DNA from: Lentilitoribacter sp039986595 | GTDB taxonomy: Bacteria > Pseudomonadota > Alphaproteobacteria > Rhizobiales > Rhizobiaceae | Assembly: GCA_039986595.1 (NCBI GenBank) | Contig: JBDWQJ010000009.1 | Span: forward strand, 1 to 64,000 | Direction of reading: 5' to 3' | Length of the DNA stretch: 64,000 bases | In this document: positions 15,905-24,527 of the stretch, piece after piece | Layout of the letters: each line of letters opens with the position of its first letter | Numbering within the stretch: the stretch's first letter is position 1 | Translations under genes and position numbers: made by a program | The notes under the pieces: generated by a model | What the model saw: the letters and a program-made list of their open reading frames with translations, nothing else | Told to the model about the DNA's origin: nothing | Databases searched by the model: none

Positions 15905-16816
15905 TTAGTTAGATTTCAATTTACGAGCTTCGATAATCACTTCGTAAGCTTCATGCGTGATTGGCATGAAGCCCTTTGTTTCACCAGAAGCAACTCCATA
16001 TGCACAATCAGGATCTAGAGACTTCAAAGATGCCATAAGACCAGTCATCTTAACTTTAACATCTGATGGAAGCGCTTTGCGAAGAACGATTGGGCCTTCC
16101 GGAATTGTTTTTGATTGCCAGATTTTGACCATGTCATTCATGTCAACAAGACCCGCGTCCACTGCTTTGCGAAGCGCGCCTGAATTATAGCCATCTTCCC
16201 ATTCACCAAGACCATCAGCCCAAGTTACACCACCTTGGATTTCGCCATTTGCAACAGCAACGATTGTTTGCTCATGACCACCGGTGAATTTAACTTCACC
16301 GAAGTAATCGCCTGATTCCATTGTTGCACTAATTTGCTGTGGAATTTCAATTGAAGGGATCAAGTAACCAGATGTTGAGTTTGGATCACCAAACCCAAAT
16401 GTTTTACCTTTAAGATCCTCAAGTGAAGTTACACCTGAATCTTTACGTGCAAATCCAACTGAGTAGTAACCAAAGCCACCATCAACGTTTACTTTCACAA
16501 GCACAGGTTCAACAGCTTCTGGATCAGACAAATATGTTTTTGCGTAACCTGATGCACCAAGCCATGCCATGTCGATTGTGCCACCCAAAAGACCTTGTAT
16601 AACACCAGCATAATCAGCAGGTGCGAACAACTTTGTTTCTACACCAAGCAGGTCAGTCGTTTTGTCTGCAAGACACTGGTAAGAATTCATGCGGTCTTGT
16701 GCGTTTTCACCACCCAAGATACCAATGCGGAATTCTGAGATTTTGTCCATGCTGTCAGCAGCTGCAGCACCTGTCATTAAAGTTGTCGCCAAAAGGGCTA
16801 ATGCTAGTTTTTTCAT
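15905..16816 (-). CDS. phnD: PhnD, phosphonate ABC substrate-binding protein
   Basis: A 303-residue periplasmic protein with a clear signal peptide (MKKLALALLATTLMTGAAAA). FRIGILGGENAQDRM, DMAWLGASGYAKTY and TFGFGDPNSTSGYLIPS carry the Tyr, Ser and Thr positions that bind the phosphonate group in PhnD. It lies between two hairpins, a terminator-like palindrome before it and one after it. Confidence 0.94.
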   Translation of the reverse strand: MKKLALALLATTLMTGAAAADSMDKISEFRIGILGGENAQDRMNSYQCLADKTTDLLGVETKLFAPADYAGVIQGLLGGTIDMAWLGASGYAKTYLSDPEAVEPVLVKVNVDGGFGYYSVGFARKDSGVTSLEDLKGKTFGFGDPNSTSGYLIPSIEIPQQISATMESGDYFGEVKFTGGHEQTIVAVANGEIQGGVTWADGLGEWEDGYNSGALRKAVDAGLVDMNDMVKIWQSKTIPEGPIVLRKALPSDVKVKMTGLMASLKSLDPDCAYGVASGETKGFMPITHEAYEVIIEARKLKSN

Positions 16817-16844
16817 GTTTCCATTTCTCCATTAGGACATAAAA

Positions 16845-16866
16845 AAGCCCCGAAATTTCGGGGCTT
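16845..16866 (-). terminator. Intrinsic terminator between phnC and phnD
   Basis: A perfect 22-base palindrome with 11-base arms (AAGCCCCGAAA), followed on the minus strand by TTTTTT. It lies between the stop of phnC and the start of phnD, so it should end or attenuate transcription coming from phnC. Confidence 0.75.
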
Positions 16867-16874
16867 GGATCACA

Positions 16875-17690
16875 TCATGCAAGCTCTGTGAGCTTGTGAT
16901 TTGTCTGGGCAAGGCTTTCAACGCTTGTTGAAGTTGCCGATTCTGAGAAGCTCTCATCTGCACCATAGATTTCGCGTGCCGCGTCTACAGTGAGCTCAGC
17001 GCCAGTACCATCAAAAACGATGTTACCATCACGCATGCCGATGACGCGGTCGCAATATTTGCGCGCTGTATCAAGTGTGTGAAGGTTGCAGATTACCAAG
17101 CGACCGTCTTCTTCGTGAATACGGCGCAGGCTATCCATAACGATCTGCGCATTCATTGGATCAAGCGAGGCAATTGGTTCGTCAGCCAAGACAATTTGCG
17201 GATCCTGCATCATCGCACGCGCAATGGCCACACGTTGCTGCTGGCCACCTGACAAAGCTTCAGCGCGCTTCATTGCGTGCTCTTGGATACCTAAACGTTC
17301 GAGAAGGTCGATAGCCGTATACACATCATCTTTGGGAAAAAGATTAAACATTGTCGCCAGTGTGTTGCGTTTGTTTAAAGTCCCGTGCAGAACATTTGAA
17401 ACGACATCAAGGCGGGGCACTAGATTGAACTGCTGAAAGATCATGGCGCAATCTGATTGCCACTTGCGTTTGTCAGAACCTTCGAGCTTAGTAATGTCGC
17501 GACCATTAAAGACAATGGAACCATTGGTTGGATCTGCAAGACGATTTAACATCCGTAAGACCGTTGATTTGCCTGCACCCGAACGACCAACAATTCCGAT
17601 GAATTGATCTTTTTCGACTGTAAACTTGATTTTATTGACTGCGGTTGCAGTGCCAAATTTTTTGGTTAAATCACGAATTTCAAGCAGCAT
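16875..17690 (-). CDS. phnC: PhnC, phosphonate ABC ATP-binding protein
   Basis: A 271-residue ABC ATPase with Walker A GRSGAGKST, signature LSGGQQQRVAIARA and Walker B IVLADEPIASLDP. It energises phosphonate import through the two PhnE permeases. It is the first gene of the uptake unit; GGAGGC precedes its ATG, and a four-unit PHO box lies 45-85 bases upstream. Confidence 0.94.
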   Translation of the reverse strand: MLLEIRDLTKKFGTATAVNKIKFTVEKDQFIGIVGRSGAGKSTVLRMLNRLADPTNGSIVFNGRDITKLEGSDKRKWQSDCAMIFQQFNLVPRLDVVSNVLHGTLNKRNTLATMFNLFPKDDVYTAIDLLERLGIQEHAMKRAEALSGGQQQRVAIARAMMQDPQIVLADEPIASLDPMNAQIVMDSLRRIHEEDGRLVICNLHTLDTARKYCDRVIGMRDGNIVFDGTGAELTVDAAREIYGADESFSESATSTSVESLAQTNHKLTELA

Positions 17691-17734
17691 GAAAATTGCC
17701 TCCGTCTGAGTTGGCTCAAACTTAGGCGTTGCAG

Positions 17735-17774
17735 TTTTCAGTTTAATGACGGAAATAAAAAAGTTTTATGACAA
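17735..17774 (-). promoter_or_regulatory. PHO box upstream of phnC
   Basis: On the minus strand four units follow at exact 11-bp spacing: TTGTCAT, CTTTTTT, CCGTCAT, CTGAAAA, each separated by four A/T bases. Units one and three match the PhoB consensus CTGTCAT at 6 of 7 positions. The box sits where a -35 element would, with the start codon 45 bases beyond it. Confidence 0.7.
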
Positions 17775-17858
17775 TGGTCTTCATAGCAGTTATTCAACGA
17801 ATACTTCTATCTAGAATACAATAGATTCAGTAGTATCAAGTATAAATTCTGATACCAC

Positions 17859-18713
17859 TTAGTCAGATTTTTTCTGCAAAAGAAGCGACATAAGCCCTAA
17901 TATTGCAGATGCTACCATGAGCAACAATGAGACGGCATTTAGCACTGGTGTGGAGCCCAATTTTAAGCGATCAAACATGGTAATCGTTAGCGGCGCGTCT
18001 GAACCAACTAGCATCAATGTGGTATTGAAATTCTCAAAACTCATAAGAACAGCAACCACCCCTGCCCCGATCATCGCCGGATATAAAAACGGCAGTGTGA
18101 TCGAGCGTATCGCACCAAGTTTCGTCGCACCCAAATTCAGTGCTGCTTCTTCCAAGCTTAAATCAAACTTTTGCAATCGTGCCGAAATCACAAGAGTTGC
18201 AAATGTTGTAATAAACGAGAACTGGCCCAAGATCACAAGAATAAGACCTGGCCTCAAGTTATCAAACCATAGCCCCGTCGCATTTTCTAAAAAGTTGGCA
18301 ATATTGGAGGTAAACACCAAAATGCTGATACCCAAAATAATGCCCGGTATAATCAGCGGCAACAGCATAACGATGTAGAGAAATGACTTTCCGCGGAATT
18401 CATATCTGGTGAACAAGAACGCGTTACAGGTTCCCACAAATACCGATATAATCGCCACCCAGAAGGCAACAAATGCAGAAGTGCCAATAGAGCGAATGAT
18501 AGATCGTTCATTGAACACACCGATGGAGGGCGATTCCGTCCCGAAGAACCATTTTAAGGTAAACCCATCCCATGGTAGCGATGGGAACTGACTATCATTA
18601 AATGCAAAGACGCAGACGACAGCCAATGGCAATGCCAAATAGATGAAAAAGAGTATCACATAGGCGCGATAGGACCATGTGAAGAATGGGCTTTGCTTGA
18701 TACCTGTAATCAT
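17859..18713 (-). CDS. Polyamine-type ABC transporter permease (PotC-like)
   Basis: A 284-residue membrane protein with about six segments and the ATPase-contact loop SLEEAALNLGATKLGAIRSITLPFL. It is similar in layout to PotC/PotI permeases for polyamines and related amines. It is the last gene of the ABC unit and follows the PotB-like gene with one base between. The exact substrate is not readable from the permease; the neighbouring oxidation genes suggest a primary amine or amino alcohol. Confidence 0.85.
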   Translation of the reverse strand: MITGIKQSPFFTWSYRAYVILFFIYLALPLAVVCVFAFNDSQFPSLPWDGFTLKWFFGTESPSIGVFNERSIIRSIGTSAFVAFWVAIISVFVGTCNAFLFTRYEFRGKSFLYIVMLLPLIIPGIILGISILVFTSNIANFLENATGLWFDNLRPGLILVILGQFSFITTFATLVISARLQKFDLSLEEAALNLGATKLGAIRSITLPFLYPAMIGAGVVAVLMSFENFNTTLMLVGSDAPLTITMFDRLKLGSTPVLNAVSLLLMVASAILGLMSLLLQKKSD

Positions 18714-18714
18714 C

Positions 18715-19578
18715 CTAGCGCCCCATCGTTTCGGTAAGCGATTGTCGAGATAGTTTTAATCCGACAAAGACAATGAGCGAAGACAATCCAAGCAATAAGA
18801 ACCCAAATGCAGAACCTAGCTCCCAGTTAAAACGCGTGATAAATTGGCTATAGATGAGCCCCGTGAACCACAAACTATCTTTACCGCCCAGCAAGATCGG
18901 TGTCAGGTAATTCCCAAGTGACAACATAAAGACCACGATACAGCCTGAAACAATGCCTGGCATGGCATGCGGAATAATGATCTCCCGCAGGATGGTATAT
19001 CCATTGCCGCCCAGATCGTAACCTGCTTCGATCAAACTATCGTCAAGGCTATCTAACGTTGTGACGAGCGGGACAACCATGAACAACATGGAGGTATAAA
19101 CTAGACCCGTCATGATCGCTGCATCATTGTATAAAAACTCAATGGGACCATCGACAAGCCCGAGATATTGCAAGAAGCTTGAGACAACACCTGTTTCGCG
19201 CAGCAAAATCATCCACCCGAAAGTGCGCACCAATTCGCTTACCCAAAACGGAATAAGACACATTAAGAACAGCGTAGTTTTGGTGCGTCCTTTAGTGAGT
19301 TTTGCGATGTAATAAGCAATTGGAAAACCGATTAGCAAGGTTAGAAACGTTGCTGCAATGGACATATAAGCGGTTCGCGCAAATGTGTTCCAATAAAGCG
19401 GTTCATTGAAAAACACCGCATAATTGCCAAGACCTGTTTCATATTGACGAACACCAACCTTTTCGCTGATCGACACAAAGAACATGCCGACATGCGGCAA
19501 AACAATTAATGTCATCAACCACAATATGAGCGGTGAAAGTAAGAGATAAAAACCAAGTTTTGACTTATCAGATGTCAT
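18715..19578 (-). CDS. Polyamine-type ABC transporter permease (PotB-like)
   Basis: A 287-residue permease starting MTSDKSKLGFYLLLSP. It has about six membrane segments and the cytoplasmic loop SLIEAGYDLGGNGYTILREIIIPHAMPG that docks on the ATPase. The open frame reaches 64 codons further upstream into the ATPase gene, but the ATG one base after the ATPase stop gives the normal N terminus of this family. It probably pairs with the PotC-like subunit. Confidence 0.85.
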   Translation of the reverse strand: MTSDKSKLGFYLLLSPLILWLMTLIVLPHVGMFFVSISEKVGVRQYETGLGNYAVFFNEPLYWNTFARTAYMSIAATFLTLLIGFPIAYYIAKLTKGRTKTTLFLMCLIPFWVSELVRTFGWMILLRETGVVSSFLQYLGLVDGPIEFLYNDAAIMTGLVYTSMLFMVVPLVTTLDSLDDSLIEAGYDLGGNGYTILREIIIPHAMPGIVSGCIVVFMLSLGNYLTPILLGGKDSLWFTGLIYSQFITRFNWELGSAFGFLLLGLSSLIVFVGLKLSRQSLTETMGR

Positions 19579-19579
19579 C

Positions 19580-20689
19580 TTAGCTCGCTTTATCCGACGC
19601 GTAGCATCTCGTCTGGCCAGCTTCCCAACCGAAATAAACCGTATCGCCTTTTGCAAGATCGCGGAATTCGCCGGTTTGCGGCATGGTGATGTTGATTTGA
19701 GCACCATTTGAATTGTCGCGCAAAAGCAATTGGCTATTGGCACCATTAAACAAAATATTCTCAATCTCACCAGAATGCGTGTTGTTCATCCCATCGATAT
19801 CGGTTTGCTTGCGCGAAATTTTGATGGCCTCAGGACGCACGAAAACTTGGGCGCTATCGCCGTTATCTAATCCGCCAATCGCATCAATGCCTGACAGTTC
19901 AGCGCCATCTTTTGTGACAAGCTTCAACGCTTCGCCGTTTTTGGATGTGACTTTGGCATCGTATTTATTCGCTTCACCTACAAAGCCTGCCACAAAAGCG
20001 GTATTGGGTTGATAATATAACTCACGCGCTGTGCCGATTTGTTCAAAAACACCGTGGTTCATGACAGCGATCTGATCGCTCATAACAAGCGCTTCGGACT
20101 GATCGTGCGTGATATATACGAATGTTGTGTTGAACTCAGCTTGGAGCTTTTTCAGCTCAATTTTCATGTGTTCACGAAGCTTAAGATCAAGCGCGCCTAA
20201 AGGCTCATCTAAAAGCAGCACATCAGGTTCTAAAACCATGCAACGGGCAATGGCCACACGCTGCTTTTGCCCACCCGACAACTGATTGATAGAGCGTTTT
20301 CCAACACCTGGAAGTCCAACACGTTCTAATACCGTTTCAACGCGGCTTTCGATTTCGCGTTTATCCACCCCACGCTGACGCAAGCCAAAACCAACATTGG
20401 CGGCAATGTTCATCATTGGGAATAGCGCAAGGTGTTGGAACACCATGGAAACTGGTCGTTTATTGGGCGCTACATTTAGCACAGATTTATTCTTGATAAG
20501 AAGATCGCCACTTGTTGGTTCTTGAAAACCAGCGATCATTCTAAGCAGAGTTGTTTTACCGCAACCTGACGGTCCTAAAATGGAAAAGAACGTGCCTTTG
20601 GGAACACTGAAGCTCACCTCTTTTACGGCTTGAAAGTCCAGAAAACTTTTTGAAAGCTCTCTACATTCGAGATCAGCTATTTCGGACAT
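19580..20689 (-). CDS. Polyamine-type ABC transporter ATP-binding protein (PotA-like)
   Basis: A 369-residue ATPase with Walker A GPSGCGKTT, signature LSGGQKQRVAIAR, Walker B VLLLDEPLGALD and a C-terminal TOBE domain (about residues 280-360) typical of PotA/PotG. It is separated from the upstream binding-protein gene by an intrinsic terminator and followed directly by both permease genes. Confidence 0.88.
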   Translation of the reverse strand: MSEIADLECRELSKSFLDFQAVKEVSFSVPKGTFFSILGPSGCGKTTLLRMIAGFQEPTSGDLLIKNKSVLNVAPNKRPVSMVFQHLALFPMMNIAANVGFGLRQRGVDKREIESRVETVLERVGLPGVGKRSINQLSGGQKQRVAIARCMVLEPDVLLLDEPLGALDLKLREHMKIELKKLQAEFNTTFVYITHDQSEALVMSDQIAVMNHGVFEQIGTARELYYQPNTAFVAGFVGEANKYDAKVTSKNGEALKLVTKDGAELSGIDAIGGLDNGDSAQVFVRPEAIKISRKQTDIDGMNNTHSGEIENILFNGANSQLLLRDNSNGAQINITMPQTGEFRDLAKGDTVYFGWEAGQTRCYASDKAS

Positions 20690-20718
20690 CTATCACTCTT
20701 ATCTCATACATTAAAAAA

Positions 20719-20742
20719 TGAGGGGCACATTAGCGCCCCTCA
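20719..20742 (-). terminator. Terminator between binding protein and ATPase genes
   Basis: Stem TGAGGGGC/GCCCCTCA with an 8-base loop, followed on the minus strand by TTTTTT. It would limit transcription of the ATPase and permeases relative to the binding protein. Confidence 0.7.
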
Positions 20743-20756
20743 ATATAGATTGGTTT

Positions 20757-21818
20757 TTATTGAGCTGCGTTCACGCGATCAAGCACAGCACCTTCCAGTG
20801 CTTCAAGACCTGCAGGAACCGCTGGATACCACTTAATGTTGTCGACAGCTTCTTGCGGGAAGCTTGCTTGGTAACGCGCTTTAAGCGCATCATCAACACC
20901 AGCATCACCACCTTTAGACGCTGTAAAGTTTCCAGCTTCTGATGTGATCATCGCAGCGATTTCTGGCTGCATGACGAAGTTGATCCAAGCGTATGCTGCG
21001 TCATCTGCGCGACCGCGTGATGGCAATGCGAATGTATCAATCCAACCAAGCGCACCAGATACCGGCGCAACGAAATTGATATCTGCATTATCAGCATTAA
21101 GCTGCCAGCCACCTGTATCCCAAGCCATAGATGCTGTTACTTCACCAGAGCGGAGAAGGTTTTTAATTTCATCGCCACCATCCCAGTAAGTTTTTACATT
21201 TGCCTTACATTCAATAAGTTTGGCTTCAACTTTATCCAAAATGCCTTTGTAAGCATCTGCATCGCCGTAGGCTGCAAATGGGTCCATGCCCATTGCGAAA
21301 GCAAAACCGATCAATGTAGGACGTTTCAAACGATAAGATACCTTGCCTGCAACATCTGCATTACAAAGGTCTGTATAGTCTTTTACAGTACCTGCCATTG
21401 CAGTGTTTACAACAAGACCACTTGTGCCCCAAACGTGCGGAACAGCAAACACTTTACCGTCCATCATTGTGTTGCCTTTTGTCGCCTCAAGCATTGAATC
21501 GATGAACTGGCTTGTGTCAATTTTAGAAAGATCTAGCGGCTTATAAATGCCGAATTCTTCTTGTGCACCAGCAATACGGTCTTGGCTTGGCTGAACAAGA
21601 TCAAAACCACCGCCATTTGTTGCGCGAAGTTTTGCAACCATTTCTTCGTTATTTGATTTTGTAACTTCCACTTTATGACCAGTTTCAGCTTCAAATTTTT
21701 CGATAACCGCCTCAGGTGCATAACCACCCCAGGTTAATAGTCTTAAAGTATCTGCATTTGCAGCTGATGCCGACATTGCAAGCATTGCAATAGCTGAGCA
21801 AGTATATTTAAAATTCAT
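20757..21818 (-). CDS. Polyamine-type ABC substrate-binding protein (PotD-like)
   Basis: A 353-residue periplasmic protein with signal peptide (cleavage near ANA at about residue 22). LRLLTWGGYAPEAVIEKFEAETGHKVEV is the PotD/PotF N-terminal signature, and ALGWIDTFALPSRGRADDAAYAWINFVM is also typical. It is probably the high-affinity receptor of the PotABC-like importer. Whether the ligand is putrescine, spermidine or another small amine cannot be decided here. A strong site (AGGGAGAAA) precedes the start. Confidence 0.87.
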   Translation of the reverse strand: MNFKYTCSAIAMLAMSASAANADTLRLLTWGGYAPEAVIEKFEAETGHKVEVTKSNNEEMVAKLRATNGGGFDLVQPSQDRIAGAQEEFGIYKPLDLSKIDTSQFIDSMLEATKGNTMMDGKVFAVPHVWGTSGLVVNTAMAGTVKDYTDLCNADVAGKVSYRLKRPTLIGFAFAMGMDPFAAYGDADAYKGILDKVEAKLIECKANVKTYWDGGDEIKNLLRSGEVTASMAWDTGGWQLNADNADINFVAPVSGALGWIDTFALPSRGRADDAAYAWINFVMQPEIAAMITSEAGNFTASKGGDAGVDDALKARYQASFPQEAVDNIKWYPAVPAGLEALEGAVLDRVNAAQ

Positions 21819-21984
21819 GGTATTTTCTCCCTGGAAGTTTATCCTTTGAAATTTAACGTCATACTCTTAGGTTTGCTTTGTGACACTCACACGACAAACC
21901 AGTGAAGGGCATGTATAAAAATTTACATAAGTAAACAGCATGTAAGATTATATACAGATTGTCAAACAGTTTAAAAAGTATCAA

Positions 21985-23130
21985 CTAAATGCATGCAAGT
22001 ATTAGAGCCTTGGTGTTTTCAGCGGTCATTTCAACTGGGTTACCGCCAGTGCTAGGATCCGCAAGCGCATCCCTAACTAAGCGGTCGATATCTGGATCTT
22101 TAACACCAAGTTCGGTCAGAGTTTTTGGCACGCTCATCGATGCATTTAGATCATCAACATAGGCACAAAAACCCTCAAAGCCGCCTTCGATATTTAAGTA
22201 TGCAGACGCCATATCAAAACGTTCTTTGATTGCAGATTTATTGAATTGCAATACCGCTGGCATACACACAGCATTCGTCGTGCCATGGTGTGTGTGATAA
22301 ATCGCACCTACCGGATGACTAATGGCATGGATAGCGCCTAAACCCTTTTGAAACCCGGTTGCACCCATAGCAGCAGCACTCATCATATGCGCGCGCGCTT
22401 CGATATCTGTCCCATCTTGATATGCGCGCGGAAGGTATTCTTTCACCAATCGCATACCTTCCAGCGCAATGCCCTGGCTCATCGGGTGATAATGCGGGCT
22501 TGAGAATGCTTCTACACAATGCGCAAACGCGTCAAGGCCCGTTCCAGCTGTAATAAATTTGGGCATACCTACGGTCAATTCAGGATCGCAAATAACCACA
22601 GCAGGCAACATTTTTGGATGAAAGATGATTTTTTTCTCGCTGGTGGTTGAATTGGTGATTACACTAGCGCGACCAACTTCTGACCCCGTTCCTGCTGTTG
22701 TGGGCACAGCAATAATCGGTGCAATGGCATCTGCATCCGCACGTGTCCACCAATCGCCAATATCTTCAAAGTCCCACAAAGGACGTGTTTGCCCTGCCAT
22801 AAAAGCAATCACTTTAGCCAGATCAAGACCAGAACCACCGCCAAAGGCGATTACGCCATCAAACCCACCTTCGCGATAAAACTTCACACCGTCTTCAGCG
22901 TTTTTATCGGTTGGATTTGGATCCACTTCGCTGAACATACCGCGACCAAGACCTGCCGCTTCAATCAGATCAAGCGTCTTGGTGGTGATCTCCATGCTCG
23001 CAAGACCTTTGTCGGTGACAAGCAATGGTTTTGAAATGCCAGCCGATTTACAAGCATCCGCAATTTCAGAAATGCGCCCAGCGCCGAATTTTACTGCAGT
23101 AGGATAAGACCAGTTTCCAACTAATTCCAT
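21985..23130 (-). CDS. Iron-containing alcohol dehydrogenase
   Basis: A 381-residue group III alcohol dehydrogenase. NAD-binding GGGSGLDLAK and PTTAGTGSEVG are present. Metal ligands are visible in TGLDAFAHCVEAF, GAIHAISHPVGA and HTHHGTTNAVCMP. It should oxidise an alcohol to an aldehyde, or the reverse. It directly follows the aldehyde dehydrogenase and ligase genes, which together suggest stepwise oxidation of a hydroxyl group on a gamma-glutamylated amino alcohol. That assignment is inference from context. Confidence 0.9.
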   Translation of the reverse strand: MELVGNWSYPTAVKFGAGRISEIADACKSAGISKPLLVTDKGLASMEITTKTLDLIEAAGLGRGMFSEVDPNPTDKNAEDGVKFYREGGFDGVIAFGGGSGLDLAKVIAFMAGQTRPLWDFEDIGDWWTRADADAIAPIIAVPTTAGTGSEVGRASVITNSTTSEKKIIFHPKMLPAVVICDPELTVGMPKFITAGTGLDAFAHCVEAFSSPHYHPMSQGIALEGMRLVKEYLPRAYQDGTDIEARAHMMSAAAMGATGFQKGLGAIHAISHPVGAIYHTHHGTTNAVCMPAVLQFNKSAIKERFDMASAYLNIEGGFEGFCAYVDDLNASMSVPKTLTELGVKDPDIDRLVRDALADPSTGGNPVEMTAENTKALILACI

Positions 23131-23133
23131 GAT

Positions 23134-24507
23134 CTAAGCTTTCTTTAAATGGTAGGATTTTGGACGGGTTAAATTGTGGAAGCCAATCACTGAAAGTCCT
23201 CCCCCGCGCCCTGTATCTTTGCAACCCGTCCAACACAGAGCTGGATCAAGGTAGTCACACCGGTTCATAAAGATCGTACCGGTTTCAATTTCGTTGCCGA
23301 TCTTTTCTGCGCGCTCAATATCTTTTGTCCAAAGTGAAGCGGTTAATCCAAAATCACTATCGTTCATCAGACCAACAGCTTCTGCATCGTCATTGACCTT
23401 CATGATACCCACCACCGGGCCAAAGCTCTCCTCGCGCATCACACGCATTTTGTGATCGACATTGGTTAGGATTTGCGGAGTAAGATAAGCACCGCCATCA
23501 TCCTCATCAAAGGTATCGATATGCGCAACGGCACCTTGCTCAATCGCTTCTGCAATTTGAGACCGTACCTCACTAGCAAAACGTTTATTGGCCATCGGGC
23601 CCAACGTTGTCGCCTCATCTAGCGGATTGCCAAGCTTATAGCCGTTTACAATCGCAACAGCTTTTTCAACAAACGCATCGTAAAGGCTCTCTTGCACATA
23701 AATGCGTTCAATCCCGCAACAGCATTGCCCTGAGTTAAACATCGCGCCATCGATCAGCGTTTCAACGGCTGCGTCTAAATCAGCATCATCCATCACATAA
23801 CCTGGATCTTTGCCGCCAAGTTCAAGTCCGATGCCGGTAAAAGTTCCCGCAGCTGCTTGCTCCATGGCTTTGCCACCACCAACAGATCCTGTAAAATTCA
23901 CAAACCCAAAGCTCTTTGCACCAATCAGATCAGATGTCGTCTGGTGATCTAAAAACGCATTTTGGAAAACATCTTTTGGAACGCCTGCTAGACGGAAGGC
24001 TTCTGCCATGCGTTCGCCCACAAGCAATGTCTGCGTGGAGTGTTTCAACACAACAGAATTACCTGCTATCAACGCCGGCGCAACGGTATTAATCGCCGTC
24101 ATATAAGGATAGTTCCAAGGTGCGATGACCAAGACGACACCATGCGCTTCGCGTTTTATAAATCTCTTGAACTGATCATCATTAGATACCTCAATATCAG
24201 CTAATGCTTCTTTGGCAATAGATGCCATATAACTTGCGCGTTCATTGAACCCACCAAATTCACCTCCATAGCGAACCGGACGTCCCATCTGCCATGCAAG
24301 CTCGGGAACGATCTCAACGTTCATGTCACCGATTGCAGCGACACCTGCCATGACCAATTTGATACGTTCATCTAATGAGCGATTAGCCCATTCGCTCTGC
24401 GCCTGCTTGGCACTTTGTACAAGCGCTTGCGCATCTGAGGACGACAACGTTTCCCGCTCTGCATAGACTGAACCATCTATGGGTGAAATACATTTTAAAA
24501 CTGACAT
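23134..24507 (-). CDS. NAD(P)-dependent aldehyde dehydrogenase
   Basis: A 457-residue ALDH with the catalytic Glu in LELGGKDPGYV and the nucleophilic Cys in NSGQCCCGIERIYV. The WNYPYMTAINTVAPALIAGNSVV segment forms part of the cofactor site, and EESFGPVVGIM is conserved. Length is at the short end of the family, as for PuuC-like and succinate-semialdehyde-type enzymes. It lies 20 bases after the glutamine-synthetase-like gene and 3 bases before the alcohol dehydrogenase gene. It probably oxidises the aldehyde made by that enzyme. Confidence 0.9.
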   Translation of the reverse strand: MSVLKCISPIDGSVYAERETLSSSDAQALVQSAKQAQSEWANRSLDERIKLVMAGVAAIGDMNVEIVPELAWQMGRPVRYGGEFGGFNERASYMASIAKEALADIEVSNDDQFKRFIKREAHGVVLVIAPWNYPYMTAINTVAPALIAGNSVVLKHSTQTLLVGERMAEAFRLAGVPKDVFQNAFLDHQTTSDLIGAKSFGFVNFTGSVGGGKAMEQAAAGTFTGIGLELGGKDPGYVMDDADLDAAVETLIDGAMFNSGQCCCGIERIYVQESLYDAFVEKAVAIVNGYKLGNPLDEATTLGPMANKRFASEVRSQIAEAIEQGAVAHIDTFDEDDGGAYLTPQILTNVDHKMRVMREESFGPVVGIMKVNDDAEAVGLMNDSDFGLTASLWTKDIERAEKIGNEIETGTIFMNRCDYLDPALCWTGCKDTGRGGGLSVIGFHNLTRPKSYHLKKA

Positions 24508-24527
24508 TATCTGGCTTTCTTAAATCC

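Noticed and set aside
17859..21818. Polyamine-type ABC system as a 2-aminoethylphosphonate importer (PhnSTUV-like) belonging to the phn cluster
   Set aside because: The family is similar and the phn genes are adjacent, but no AEP transaminase or phosphonatase is present. The four genes run with the ligase and dehydrogenase genes and are separated from phnC by its own promoter, so an amine substrate is more likely.
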